Origin: Roseiarcus sp963758335
GTDB lineage: Bacteria > Pseudomonadota > Alphaproteobacteria > Rhizobiales > Beijerinckiaceae
Length of the DNA: 64,000 nt
Assembly (NCBI GenBank): GCA_963758335.1
Contig: CAVWVF010000007.1
Span: 124,001 to 188,000 of the forward strand
Direction: 5' to 3'
Position 1 is the stretch's first letter. Every line of letters starts with the position of its first letter. The translations under genes and the position numbers were made by a program. The notes below the pieces were generated by a model. It saw nothing but the letters and a program-made list of their open reading frames with translations. It did not search any database and had not been told where the DNA came from. Positions 8,935 to 17,481 of the stretch are shown here, one piece after another.

Positions 8935-9306
8935 GACGAGGCGGGGGCTGGAAACGCGGCATGGTCGAGATGGTGTGACACTCGCAGACGAAAGAGCGAG
9001 CCAACAGGGAACACGAACTTCGACCTAAACCGGCGCGCCAGTCCCCGACCCTACCTGTGAGGGGTGGGGATGGCGACATCCCCACCTACTCGGCATGGAC
9101 GCCGCAGCGTCACCGGCGACACCGCGCTTCCTCTCGGGCATTGGTTCGGCGCGAGCGCGCTTCCGACCCGCCCGGCCGGTCCCGCCGCGGATCAGCCGGA
9201 GCCGGTCTGAACTCCGATCTGGTCAAGGCCCGCCTGCGGGAAGGCTCTAAACGTTAACGGCTTAGCTTGGTATATATGCAATGATGGCGGTAGGGAACCA
9301 AAAGGC

Positions 9307-9783
9307 ATGCGCGTTCGACACATCGTCAGTAGTGAAAAAATAATAATAACTGAAACAAGATGGTCCACAAAAGACATGCCGCCGAAGCATGCCCCTATCT
9401 ACTTGAGAACCAAGCCAGTTCGTGCCGGGTGGCAGTGGAAGTCAGCCAAGATTAAAAGGGAACCAAGCCCTGAATACATTTTGGTAGCGGAATGCAACCC
9501 GAACCGGAATAATTGGAAGGCCATGCTGATTGTCGAGACGGACGCTGGCCCCTCCGTGGTCGCTCGGTTCGAGTATCACGGCAGTCACCCCGGACTCCAT
9601 GCGCACGCCCATTGCGAGCGGGGAGGTATCGAAATCGGGGCCAGTAGCATAGATGATTTGCCGCGGATTCCGAAGGCCGGTAGGCTCCATCGTCGGACGA
9701 ACGCGTGGACTGAGTCTCCCTTTTGGGAGGCGGCCAAACGGTTCTTCCGTATCGAAGTGGAGAAGGGTCCCCTAGGCCTGTGA
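9307..9783 (+). CDS. Unknown protein with His-rich motif, upstream partner of DUF1828 gene
   Basis: A 158-residue soluble protein in a lower-GC patch. The most notable segment is FEYHGSHPGLHAHAHCERGG near residue 90, a cluster of five histidines and one cysteine that could bind a metal. Lys/Arg-rich sections flank it. No known family is recognised. Its TGA lies two bases before the ATG of the DUF1828 gene, so the two are almost certainly co-transcribed. Base composition differs from housekeeping neighbours, which suggests transfer. A toxin-antitoxin or defence role is only a guess from this context. Confidence 0.65.
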   Translation: MRVRHIVSSEKIIITETRWSTKDMPPKHAPIYLRTKPVRAGWQWKSAKIKREPSPEYILVAECNPNRNNWKAMLIVETDAGPSVVARFEYHGSHPGLHAHAHCERGGIEIGASSIDDLPRIPKAGRLHRRTNAWTESPFWEAAKRFFRIEVEKGPLGL

Positions 9784-9785
9784 TA

Positions 9786-10597
9786 ATGAGACCCGAGGAG
9801 CTGAAAGAATATTATGCTCGACATTCTGCGGGGGGATCACCGTCAACCCCGTCGCGACCGGCTATGCCATCAGCTCGGTATTTGAGGACAATTCCGGGGA
9901 CCGTATCAGCTTTTATCTCACGCCCTCCGACGAGGGGTTCCAAATCGAGGACGATGGTTCGTACATCGCCCATCTTATCGCCCGCGATATTCCCATCGAT
10001 CAAGGTACACGCGGGCAGCTCCTAGAGGCTATTCTTTCGCAGTCCGACGCCTTCGTGGATCCGGGTACCTTTGAAATCCGTACTCCTGTCTTTCCCGAGA
10101 CCGAAGTTCCGCGCCGGGTGGTCGATTTCCTGTCGTCAATGATCCGTGTTCGTGATCTTGAATTGATTACGCGGGAGGTCGTGCGGTCAACCTTTCGGGA
10201 GGACGCGATCAACGCCATGAGACTCGCCCTCGGACATGCGGCGGAGCTCAACGAGGATGAGTCAATTAGCAAGGAGTTCAGCGACTTTCCCGCTGATTTA
10301 ATTATTCGCCCGCTTCAGTCAGCACCTAAAACAAAGCCGGGCGCCGTGTATTTTGTGACTACAACCGACAAGCTCAATGAAGCGCTTTTGCTGAAGATGG
10401 AATCAGAGCGCCTTCACCGCGATGATTTCGAAGTAATCGCGCTTGTGGAAGAGCCTGAAATGCGAATGATTAACCGCAAAAAGTTCCAAAGAGCGCAGAA
10501 CCGTGCCCTTGCCATGCCGATTTTCCGAGAAGACGAGGACGGGGCCATGAATTACATTCGACGCCGCCTCGGGATGCCGGAAAAGGCCGCCGCTTAA
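9786..10597 (+). pseudogene. DUF1828/DUF1829-type protein with one-base frameshift
   Basis: The start MRPEELKEYYARHSAG (ATG 9786) is in one frame and the body, from ITVNPVATGYAISSVFEDN onward, in another. The shift falls in a run of six G at 9830-9835; seven G would give one 270-residue frame. The body has the DUF1828 pattern (DRISFYLTPSDEGFQIEDDG, RVVDFLSSMIRVRDLELITR) and a second domain (DFPADLIIRP...VYFVTTTDKLNEALLLKME). Function of the family is unknown to me; such genes are common in accessory islands. A real mutation, phase variation of the G-run, or a sequencing error are all possible. Confidence 0.65.
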
Positions 10598-10699
10598 GGG
10601 TTCTGAGACAGCCCCTTTTTTGGGCGCTCGCTCTCGGCTCGCGCGGCGATGTAAGTTCGGACCCGTTCGCAAAGGCGAATTGATTTCCCACGGCCGCCG

Positions 10700-11914
10700 A
10701 TGACGACCGCAAACCATCACGACCCGGCGCGCCAAAGGACCGGCTCCCCCCTCGAAGTCCTGCGCGTCTTCCTCAAGCTCGGCCTTACCTCGTTCGGTGG
10801 GCCGGTGGCGCATCTCGGCTATTTCCGCAACGCCTTCGTCGTCGAGCGCCGCTGGCTCGACGAAAGCGCTTACGCCGATCTCCTCGCGCTCTGCCAGTTC
10901 CTGCCCGGCCCGGCGAGCAGCCAGACAGGTTTTGCGATCGGCCTCATGCGGGCGGGCTATCTCGGCGGGCTCGCCGCCTGGGCCGGGTTCACGCTGCCGT
11001 CGGCGATCGCGCTGACCCTGTTCGCCTATGGCGCGGGGGCGCTCAAAGGACCGGCGGGCGATGCGCTCTTGCATGGGCTCAAACTGGTGGCCGTGGCCAT
11101 CGTCGGGCAAGCGGTGCTCGGCATGGCGCAAAGCCTTGCGCCCGACAAGCCGCGCGCCGCGATCGCGATCCTGGCGCTCGTCGTGACGGCCTTCGCGCCG
11201 GGCGGGGCGAGCCAGATCGGCGCGATCGCGGCGGGCGGCCTCATCGGGCTCGTTCTTTGCCGGCAGGGCGCCGAAGGCGCGGTCGACGGCGCGGGGGAGG
11301 CGCCGGTGTCGCGCTGGATGGGGATCGTCTTCCTCGCCGCGTTCTTCGCGCTGCTGGCGCTCTCGTTGCTACCGGGGCGCAAGGGGGCGCTGGCGTTCCT
11401 CGCCGCCATCTACCGGTCCGGCGCGCTCGTGTTCGGCGGCGGCCATGTCGTGCTCCCCCTGCTGCAGGGCGCGGTAGTAGCGCCTGGCTTCGTGTCTCAG
11501 AGCGCCTTTCTCGCCGGCTATGGTGCGGCGCAGGCGGTGCCCGGGCCTCTCTTCACCTTCGGCGCCTTCCTCGGCGCGGTCGCGAGCGCCCCGCCCGGCG
11601 GCGCGCCCGGCGCCGTATTGGCGCTGATCGCCATCTTCGCGCCGGGGATCTTGATCCTGATGGGCGCGCTGCCGTTCTGGCAGGGCTTAAGAACCCGGCC
11701 GGGGGCGCGCGCCGCCATGGCCGGCGTCAACGCCGCGGTCGTCGGCCTGCTCGCTTCTGCGCTCTACGATCCGGTCTGGACGAGCGCGGTCATGCGGCCG
11801 GCCGATTTCGCCGTCGCCGCGACCGGCTTCGCCGCGCTCGTCGTCTGGCGCGCCCCGCCGCTCGTCGTGGTCGCGCTGACCGCCGCCGCCGGCGTCATTC
11901 TCGGGATCGCCTGA
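10700..11914 (+). CDS. chrA: Chromate efflux transporter (CHR family, two-domain)
   Basis: CHR-family proteins export chromate across the inner membrane. The 404-residue product has the duplicated architecture: the first CHR domain carries FLKLGLTSFGGPVAHLGYFR and LCQFLPGPASSQTGFAIG, the second AIYRSGALVFGGGHVVLPLL and YGAAQAVPGPLFTFGAFLG. About ten hydrophobic segments are visible. The ATG at 10700 gives the usual short hydrophilic N terminus. It is isolated between the DUF1828 module and an IS66-type element, in a region rich in accessory genes. Substrate assignment rests on family membership. Confidence 0.9.
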   Translation: MTTANHHDPARQRTGSPLEVLRVFLKLGLTSFGGPVAHLGYFRNAFVVERRWLDESAYADLLALCQFLPGPASSQTGFAIGLMRAGYLGGLAAWAGFTLPSAIALTLFAYGAGALKGPAGDALLHGLKLVAVAIVGQAVLGMAQSLAPDKPRAAIAILALVVTAFAPGGASQIGAIAAGGLIGLVLCRQGAEGAVDGAGEAPVSRWMGIVFLAAFFALLALSLLPGRKGALAFLAAIYRSGALVFGGGHVVLPLLQGAVVAPGFVSQSAFLAGYGAAQAVPGPLFTFGAFLGAVASAPPGGAPGAVLALIAIFAPGILILMGALPFWQGLRTRPGARAAMAGVNAAVVGLLASALYDPVWTSAVMRPADFAVAATGFAALVVWRAPPLVVVALTAAAGVILGIA

Positions 11915-12317
11915 AGAGGTTAACCATGATGGAGGCGACCGCCCGGTTTGCTGCGAAAAATGCTCAGCGAAAACTGATGCCTGTGCTAAACTTTCAATGT
12001 GATGGTTGAAATGGTGGTCGGAACGCACCGTCATGCGCCGGCGGTCCGGGCAAGGCCGGGCGGACCGGCCGATGCGTCTGAGGCCCGTCGCTCGGGGAGG
12101 AAGCAAAAAACAATTTTCCACCGTTTGTCGATGTGTCGCGCACAACCCTTTGAAAATTCACAATTCGTTGCCAGAAATGGACGGAGAAGGAAGGAGCTTT
12201 CGTATGTTTCACGCCTCCCGGAACAGGTCGCGGGCGCGTGTTGGAGGCCAAAAGCACCGGAGCGCTCGATCCGTCGGCGTCGCCAGAAATCGCGCAGTTG
12301 CGAGTGACAACTTTCGG
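11915..12317. other. Non-coding stretch between chrA and the IS66-type element
   Basis: No frame here has codon bias or recognisable similarity. The right end includes the 8-bp ACTTTCGG target-site copy at 12310-12317. I see no promoter or terminator worth naming. Confidence 0.5.
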
Positions 12318-14052
12318 GTAACCGGGGCGAATTTCCGGGCGGCGTTAGCTTGGGGCGGGCCTGACGAGAGTTGCGAGATCGGGGATTTCGGGGCCTGGAA
12401 TGGCGAGGCGAGCGCCGAGATAGTCGAAGAAGGGGATTTTGAGCTTCCTGCAGGTCTTGGCGAGCCCGAGCATGACGTCGCGGGCGTCGCGGCCTCTGTC
12501 GCTGAGGGTCCCGCCGGAGATTTTGCGCTTGGTGACGAAGACGCGGATGTCGTTTTCCGAGGCGTTGGTGTGCAGCGGAATATGGGGATGGTCGAGGACG
12601 CGCAAGAGATCGTCCTTGAGGCGAAAGAGGCGCCTGAGCAGGCTGTCGAGGGTGGCGTAGCCGGTTCTGGAGCGGTTGAAGATGCGGTCGAACTGCGCCC
12701 GCAAACGCTCGGCTTTCTCGAGGCTCGGGGCGAGCTTGTATTCTTTTAAGGCGCGATAGAACCACCAGATCATGCGCCGTGCGACCTCGATCGCGTTGCG
12801 CTGCTTGTCGTTGGCGGGGATGAGCTTGTGGACCAGGCGTTCGGCGTGCACCCAGCACAAGGCGTGTTCGCCGACGCGGAACTGGCCGGCGCCGTCTGAC
12901 ACGACGATGGCTTGGCCGAGCAGGCCTTGCTCGCGAACGGCGCCCCACAGAGCACCCTCGCTGGCGACCCGCACCGGATCGGGGGTGATCCTGAGATCGG
13001 CGAATCCGAGCGCGTTCAGATGGCTCGTCCAGTCTTCGTGAGACGCAAAAAGCCGCGTCGGATGGCCCGCGAGCGTGTCGATGAGGCTGAGGCTCAGATT
13101 GCAAGCCCGCATGTAGACGAGCGCCGCCTCGTTGACCACGTAAGAGGCCGCGCCGCCCAGGAGATTGCGCAGGAACGCCAGGCGGGACTTGCTCGGGCCG
13201 GTTCGAAACGTGGTGAAGCTGTCGGAACCGATCTGGGTCGTCACGCCGCTCTTGCCTCGATGGCGGGCGCCGGTGTCGTCGACCGTGACGAAGGAAGCGC
13301 TGCTCAATCCGGTCTTCAGCACCTCGGCGTCCTCAGCGCGGAACGTCTCGAGCTTGGCGGCCAGCAGGCGCACCACCTGGCGTTTCGAAATCACCACGCC
13401 GACGCCGTTCAGCAGCGCCAGAATCCGCTCGCAGGTCATCTGTCCCTGAAAGTGCAGCATCAAGATCAGGCGCTGAAGATGCGGGCCATAGCCACCGACG
13501 ATCCCGGGATCGAGCGGCGCGATCAGAGTCTTCCCATCCGGCGTTTGCCAGCGCTCGCGCCGATAGCGGGTCACCAAAGGATTCAGAACCAAGTCCTGAA
13601 CGACGATCTCTTCGTAGCCCTTGTGGCGGGAACCCGCTGGCGCGTCGACCTTCACCTCGATGGTTTGCGTGACCGTCAGCTTGTCCAGGTTGCTGCCGCG
13701 CCGCTGCGTCGACCGCCCGCCCTTGGGCGCGTTCGCTTGCGAATCCGGTCGGTCCGTCGCCTTGTCCATCCCCGAGGGTTTCTGCGGCGGCCGCGGCGGC
13801 AGTTTCTTCAATCGCGCCAGCTCGTCCTTGACCGCCTGATGCTCGACCCTCAGCTTGGCCAACGCCCCGCTCACCTTCTCGTACTCCGCCTGAAAGCGGG
13901 TCACTTCGCCAATCAAAGTGCGAACCAGGCCGATGAGCTCGGCCGGCGTCATGCGCTCAAGCGGATCACCCAAATCAACGGACATCCCCAGCTTAAATCA
14001 TACTTTCCGACGCTTGACTCCCCCCTTCCGCCCGGAAATTTGCCCCGATTAC
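12318..14052 (-). mobile_element. IS66-type insertion sequence with terminal inverted repeats and 8-bp target duplication
   Basis: The left end (12318-12342, starting GTAACCGGGGCGAATTTCC) and the reverse complement of the right end (14028-14052, starting GTAATCGGGGCAAATTTCC) match at about 23 of 25 positions. Both sides are flanked by ACTTTCGG (12310-12317 and 14053-14060), the 8-bp duplication typical of IS66. The element is 1735 bp and carries only the large transposase; no tnpA or tnpB accessory genes are present. It lies between chrA and the antiporter gene and interrupts no gene. Confidence 0.92.
12345..13985 (-). CDS. tnpC: IS66-family transposase (TnpC type)
   Basis: The 546-residue DDE transposase moves the surrounding element. 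An N-terminal coiled-coil-like section with PPRPPQKPSG is followed by the core: FVTVDDTGARHRGKSGVTTQ with the first catalytic Asp, a second Asp in AIVVSDGAGQF, the conserved CWVHAERLVHKLIP, and the catalytic Glu region HTNASENDIRVFVTKRKISG. ATG at 13985 gives a normal length. The frame is intact, and with clean element ends it may be active. Confidence 0.92.
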   Translation of the reverse strand: MSVDLGDPLERMTPAELIGLVRTLIGEVTRFQAEYEKVSGALAKLRVEHQAVKDELARLKKLPPRPPQKPSGMDKATDRPDSQANAPKGGRSTQRRGSNLDKLTVTQTIEVKVDAPAGSRHKGYEEIVVQDLVLNPLVTRYRRERWQTPDGKTLIAPLDPGIVGGYGPHLQRLILMLHFQGQMTCERILALLNGVGVVISKRQVVRLLAAKLETFRAEDAEVLKTGLSSASFVTVDDTGARHRGKSGVTTQIGSDSFTTFRTGPSKSRLAFLRNLLGGAASYVVNEAALVYMRACNLSLSLIDTLAGHPTRLFASHEDWTSHLNALGFADLRITPDPVRVASEGALWGAVREQGLLGQAIVVSDGAGQFRVGEHALCWVHAERLVHKLIPANDKQRNAIEVARRMIWWFYRALKEYKLAPSLEKAERLRAQFDRIFNRSRTGYATLDSLLRRLFRLKDDLLRVLDHPHIPLHTNASENDIRVFVTKRKISGGTLSDRGRDARDVMLGLAKTCRKLKIPFFDYLGARLAIPGPEIPDLATLVRPAPS

Positions 14053-14063
14053 ACTTTCGGCGC

Positions 14064-15329
14064 CTAACGCCCTGAAAGCATTGAGTTGCGTCCAGGGCCG
14101 TGGGCTGCTGCCGCCTGTTTACTCGCGAGCCCGAGCCATCCCAACGCGAAGCGCGCCGTCAGGCCCTGGACGATGACCGAGAAGGCGACCACCGCGAAGG
14201 CGACGATGAGGATATCCTCGCGGCGGGGCAGGTCGGCCGGCAGCGATAGGGCGAGCGCGAGCGCCAGCGCGCCGCGCAATCCCCCCCACCACAGAAGATG
14301 CTGCTCGTTCAGTGGCACAGCCCAGCGCGAGCGTGAAAAGGCGAGGCAGATCGGATAGACGGCGGCCGCGCGTCCCGCGAGCGCCAGCCCGACGGCGATC
14401 GCCAGCGCCTGCCAGCCTTCGCGGCTGAATTCGACGGCGGCTATCGCCGAGCCGATCAGCAGGAACACCAGGGAGTTGGCGAGGAACGCGGCGAACTCCC
14501 AGAATTCGAGCGCGAAGGTGCGGCCGTGCGCGCTGAGGGCGAGGCCGAAGCCGGTCTTCGGCATCAAGACCCCGAGATTGCCCATCACGACACCCGCGGC
14601 GACGGTGGCGAGCACGCCCGAGCCATGGAAGTGCTCGGCGAGTAGGAACGAGCCGAAGGCGGCCAACACGCTCAACGCTGTTTCGACAAGATGATCGTCC
14701 GAGGTTCCGGCGACCAGCACCGCGGCCAGGCCGACGAGAAGGCCGACAAGAAGTCCGCCGCCGGCGGACGCGCCAAGAGTCTTGGCCGCTTCGAGCGCTC
14801 CGATCCCGCCCGCCCCGTCGTGCGCGGCCCAGACCAGGACGAGCGTGAGCAGGACCGTGGCCGCGCCGTCGTTGAACAGGCTCTCGGACTCGATCAGGAG
14901 CCTGAACCGCCCGGTCACGCCGGTTTCACGCAGAAGCGCGATCACCGAGATGGGGTCGGTGGCGGCGATCAGCGCGCCGAACGCGAGCGCCGACTCCATG
15001 GGCCAGGTCAGCCAGTGAACGAGTCCCCGGGCGACGAGCCCGGCGCAAAGCGCAACGCCGATCGTCGCGAGCGCGAGGACCGGAACGAGGTCCCGCCTAA
15101 GCTCCTTCCAGTGCAGGTTCAGCGCCGCCTCGAACAGCAGCGGTGGCAGCACGACGTCGAAGATGAGGTCGTGGGTCAGCGCCAGTCCCGCGTTGACGCG
15201 AAAGCCCGCCAGAGCCGCGCCCGCCAGAACGAGGCCGACGGTGTAAGGCAGCCGCAGGCGCCGCGCCGCGAGCGCCACGAGAATGGCGAGGCCGAGCAGG
15301 CCGAGGGCGCGAACGAGGAGCTCATTCAT
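14064..15329 (-). CDS. Na+/H+ (monovalent cation:proton) antiporter, CPA1 type
   Basis: A 421-residue inner-membrane protein with about 12 hydrophobic segments. The family motif region FDVVLPPLLFEAALNLHW near residue 65 and GALIAATDPISVIALLRETG with the ion-binding Asp near 135 mark it as a CPA1/NhaP-type exchanger. ESESLFNDGAATVLLTLV and WWGGLRGALALALALSLP follow in the usual order. I chose ATG at 15329 over an upstream in-frame start at 15359 because it gives a compact MNELLVRALGLLGLA membrane start. Likely role is pH or sodium homeostasis; the exact ion is not determined. Confidence 0.88.
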   Translation of the reverse strand: MNELLVRALGLLGLAILVALAARRLRLPYTVGLVLAGAALAGFRVNAGLALTHDLIFDVVLPPLLFEAALNLHWKELRRDLVPVLALATIGVALCAGLVARGLVHWLTWPMESALAFGALIAATDPISVIALLRETGVTGRFRLLIESESLFNDGAATVLLTLVLVWAAHDGAGGIGALEAAKTLGASAGGGLLVGLLVGLAAVLVAGTSDDHLVETALSVLAAFGSFLLAEHFHGSGVLATVAAGVVMGNLGVLMPKTGFGLALSAHGRTFALEFWEFAAFLANSLVFLLIGSAIAAVEFSREGWQALAIAVGLALAGRAAAVYPICLAFSRSRWAVPLNEQHLLWWGGLRGALALALALSLPADLPRREDILIVAFAVVAFSVIVQGLTARFALGWLGLASKQAAAAHGPGRNSMLSGR

Positions 15330-15373
15330 GCCGCCCTGTTTACCGGCGACGGCTCGCAAGGCAAAACGAGGCG

Positions 15374-16738
15374 CTATTCCGCCGAAGTCAAGCGCTCGCC
15401 CGCCCGCATGAAGCGCTCGGGATCGACCGGCTCGCCGTCGACACGCACTTCGTAATGCAGGTGCGGGCCGGTCGAGCGGCCGGTCGAGCCGAGGCGGCCG
15501 AGGAGGTCGCCCTGCGCGACCTCCTGGCCTTCGGCGACCAGAATCTCCGACATGTGCCCATAGCGGGTCGAAAGGCCAAAACCATGGTCGATCTCGACCA
15601 TGTCTCCGTAGCCGCCCATCGGTCCGGCGTGGGTGACGCGGCCGGCGGCGGTGGCGCGGATTTCCGCGCCGTAGGGCTGGAGGAGATCGACGCCCGGATG
15701 GAGCGCCGGGCGGCCGAGGAAGGGATCGATGCGATAGCCGAACGGCGAGGCGACGGTCGCTTCGCCTGAAAGCGGCTTCTGCAACGGCACGGAAGGCATC
15801 AGGGCGCTTAAGTTTTCCGCGAAGGAGACGTCGCGCGCCGCATGCGCGGCGGCCCGGTCGAACGCGGGCACCCTCGGATCGGCGTCGACAGGGATGAAGG
15901 GGCCGCCGGCGTTCGCCAGCGGCTTCGGCTCAGCGAGCTTCATGGGATCGAGGCCGGTTGCAGCGAGGATCGCGGCATTGCGCTCCGAGGCGTGCGAGGC
16001 CCGGCGGTCGATGGCGGCGAGGGCCCCGATCTGGCCGTTCTCGACCCGGTCGAGCGAGCGCACGAGGAGGTCGAGCTGGGTCGACGGGTCGAGATCCGGG
16101 TTCCACGCAGCCGCAGCCAGGCCTGGGGCGAACGCCGGGTCCGCGCGCGTCTGATCGAACGGGCGGGGCGCGGCGGCCTTGGGCGCGAGGCTTGCGCCTT
16201 CCGGGGCGTAGGCGCGTGCCGCGCCGCCATCGACGGGGCCTGCCGGCGCTTGTCCGGAGGGCGGGCCGAGGGCGTCAATCGCGCCGAGGGCGGCCGATCC
16301 GAATTGAGCGCCGGCCGACGTGGCGGGGAATGAGGGCGCCGTCGTCTGGGCTGCAAGCGCGGCGACGAGGGCGCCGCGCTTTTCGAGCCGAGCCTGACGC
16401 GCCGCGAGATCCCGAATCCGGTCTTCGATCGCGCTCGGATCCGCTCGCCGCCGGTCCGAGTCCGAGACGTGCGAAGCGCGCCCCTCGGCCTGGCGGTCCT
16501 CCATGCTCGCATCGGTCGCGGCCTGGGCCAGAACGGCGGCTTCGTGGAGGCCAGCGCGAAGGGCGAGATCGGCGGCGCCGGCGACGCCGAAGGCGAGCAA
16601 AAGAGGCGCGAGCGCGACCAAGCCCCACAAGGCGGCCGGCCTCACCGCGGCGGTGCGGATCGAATCGCCGCGGGAAATCGATACGAAGTAATGGGTCGTC
16701 GGAAGCCCAAGCCGGCAGTTGCGCTCGTGTGGGGACAT
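15374..16738 (-). CDS. M23 family metallopeptidase (LytM domain), membrane-anchored
   Basis: A 454-residue envelope protein. A membrane segment at about residues 30-55 (ALWGLVALAPLLLAFGVAG) follows a basic N terminus, then a long Ala/Pro-rich region with coiled-coil character. The C-terminal LytM domain carries zinc-site residues in RPALHPGVDL, the GHMSEI section and HLHYEVRVDGEPVDPERF. Such proteins cut, or regulate the cutting of, peptidoglycan in the periplasm. ATG at 16738 was preferred to an upstream ATG at 16774. It stands between the antiporter and the peroxiredoxin gene, all on the minus strand. Confidence 0.88.
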   Translation of the reverse strand: MSPHERNCRLGLPTTHYFVSISRGDSIRTAAVRPAALWGLVALAPLLLAFGVAGAADLALRAGLHEAAVLAQAATDASMEDRQAEGRASHVSDSDRRRADPSAIEDRIRDLAARQARLEKRGALVAALAAQTTAPSFPATSAGAQFGSAALGAIDALGPPSGQAPAGPVDGGAARAYAPEGASLAPKAAAPRPFDQTRADPAFAPGLAAAAWNPDLDPSTQLDLLVRSLDRVENGQIGALAAIDRRASHASERNAAILAATGLDPMKLAEPKPLANAGGPFIPVDADPRVPAFDRAAAHAARDVSFAENLSALMPSVPLQKPLSGEATVASPFGYRIDPFLGRPALHPGVDLLQPYGAEIRATAAGRVTHAGPMGGYGDMVEIDHGFGLSTRYGHMSEILVAEGQEVAQGDLLGRLGSTGRSTGPHLHYEVRVDGEPVDPERFMRAGERLTSAE

Positions 16739-16827
16739 CGATCGAGGCTCCGTCCCCCGAGCCGGCGGGACCACGGCGCAAACGACCTTGACGGTCGCGC
16801 GCCGCCCTTTCTCGGCGGGGGCCCGCT

Positions 16828-17298
16828 TCAGAGGGCTTTCGCGGCGGCGAGCACCTCCTCCGCGTGCTCAGGCACTTTGACCTTGCGCCAGATTCTTGCG
16901 ATCCGTCCCTCGCGGTCGATGAGGAAGGTCGAGCGCTCGACGCCGAAATATTTGCGGCCGTACATGCTCTTTTCCTTCCACACGCCGTAGGCCTTGATCG
17001 CGGCTCGCTCTGGGTCCGCTGCCAGCGCGACGGCGAGGTCGTGCTTCTTCTTGAACTTGTCGTGGCTCGCCGCCCTGTCGGGCGAGACGCCGACGACCGC
17101 CGCGCCAGCAGCGTCGAATTTGGCCTTGAGGCCGCTGAAGGCGATCGCTTCGGCGGTGCAGCCTGAGGTGTCGTCTTTCGGATAGAAATAAAGCACGACC
17201 GCCTTGCCTCGGTAGTCGGCGAGCCGCGCATGGCCGCCGCCGTCGGTCGGCAGCGCGAAGTCGGGGGCGGGATCGCCCACGTCAAGTTCTTTTGCCAT
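16828..17298 (-). CDS. bcp: Peroxiredoxin of the Bcp/PrxQ family, single-cysteine form
   Basis: Bcp reduces hydrogen peroxide and organic peroxides in the cytoplasm using thioredoxin-type partners. The 156-residue product shows GDPAPDFALP at the start, VVLYFYPKDDTSGCTAEA with the peroxidatic Cys near 47, and RSTFLIDREGRIARIWRKV near the end. In E. coli Bcp a resolving Cys sits five residues after the first; here that position is Ile, and the protein has no other Cys. It should therefore act as a 1-Cys enzyme. ATG at 17298 gives the standard length. Confidence 0.9.
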   Translation of the reverse strand: MAKELDVGDPAPDFALPTDGGGHARLADYRGKAVVLYFYPKDDTSGCTAEAIAFSGLKAKFDAAGAAVVGVSPDRAASHDKFKKKHDLAVALAADPERAAIKAYGVWKEKSMYGRKYFGVERSTFLIDREGRIARIWRKVKVPEHAEEVLAAAKAL

Positions 17299-17481
17299 GT
17301 CGCCCTCGTTTTGTCTCAATGTCGTTTCAATGCGGGCGCAAGACGCTCGCGCCGACGCGCCGAGAGTGGCCCGGCGCGCCGGGCGGTTCAAGCGGCTAGG
17401 ATCGCGCCCGGGGACGGCGGCGCGACAAATCATCGGACAAGGCGTCCAATGCCGCTTTGAGCCACGGAGGATGATCCCGGA

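Larger units (their letters stand above)
7053..9054 (+). mobile_element. Group II intron 2 (inner intron), apparently complete
   Basis: The 5' end is GTGTGTCC, fitting GUGYG. The 3' end is GACCCTAC, an AC end six bases after a likely branch-point A. A full-length reverse transcriptase/maturase is encoded inside. Domain V is the perfect 34-base hairpin at 8901-8934. Domain VI is long: GGGGGCTGG (8943-8951) pairs with CCAGTCCCC (9038-9046). The element lies precisely between domains V and VI of intron 1, after CCGGGT and before CTGTGAGGGG. Total length is 2002 bp. Confidence 0.75.
6246..9094 (+). mobile_element. Group II intron 1 (host intron), ORF-deleted, containing intron 2
   Basis: Ends were placed by restoring higA. 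The first bases TTGCGAC resemble the GUGCGAC 5' consensus with the first G changed; the last bases CTACTCGGC resemble CUACUCGAC. Domain V is at 7021-7052 (GAACCGG, GAAA loop, CCGGGT). Domain VI lies at about 9059-9091, a 14-pair hairpin with a single bulged A six bases before the 3' end. The two domains are separated only by intron 2. The reverse transcriptase of this intron is reduced to scraps near 6890-6990 (RQRIAELART and, in another frame, RALLDRRVTDGVL). Mutated ends and an AAC in place of the AGC triad suggest it cannot splice. Confidence 0.7.
6122..9210 (+). pseudogene. higA: HigA-like antitoxin gene split by a group II twintron
   Basis: The 5' part (6122-6245, GTG start) encodes RPAIHPGEILSEELTELG then PTELARQINVPPDRVAEMI, the N-terminal half of a HigA/VapI-type XRE antitoxin. 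The 3' part (9095-9210) encodes GRRSVTGDTALPLGHWFGAS, the expected continuation of the same helix-turn-helix domain. Joining 6245 to 9095 gives one 79-residue frame (240 bases, in phase) reading RVAEMI-H-GRRSVTGDTAL across the junction. The intervening 2.85 kb has group II intron features. The last ~17 residues differ from usual HigA endings, so the gene may have been decaying before or after insertion. Confidence 0.75.

Noticed and set aside
9059..9096. Strong hairpin first taken as domain VI of the inner intron
   Set aside because: It lies 120 bases from the inner domain V, while GGGGGCTGG/CCAGTCCCC pairing gives the inner intron its own domain VI; this hairpin fits the outer intron instead.
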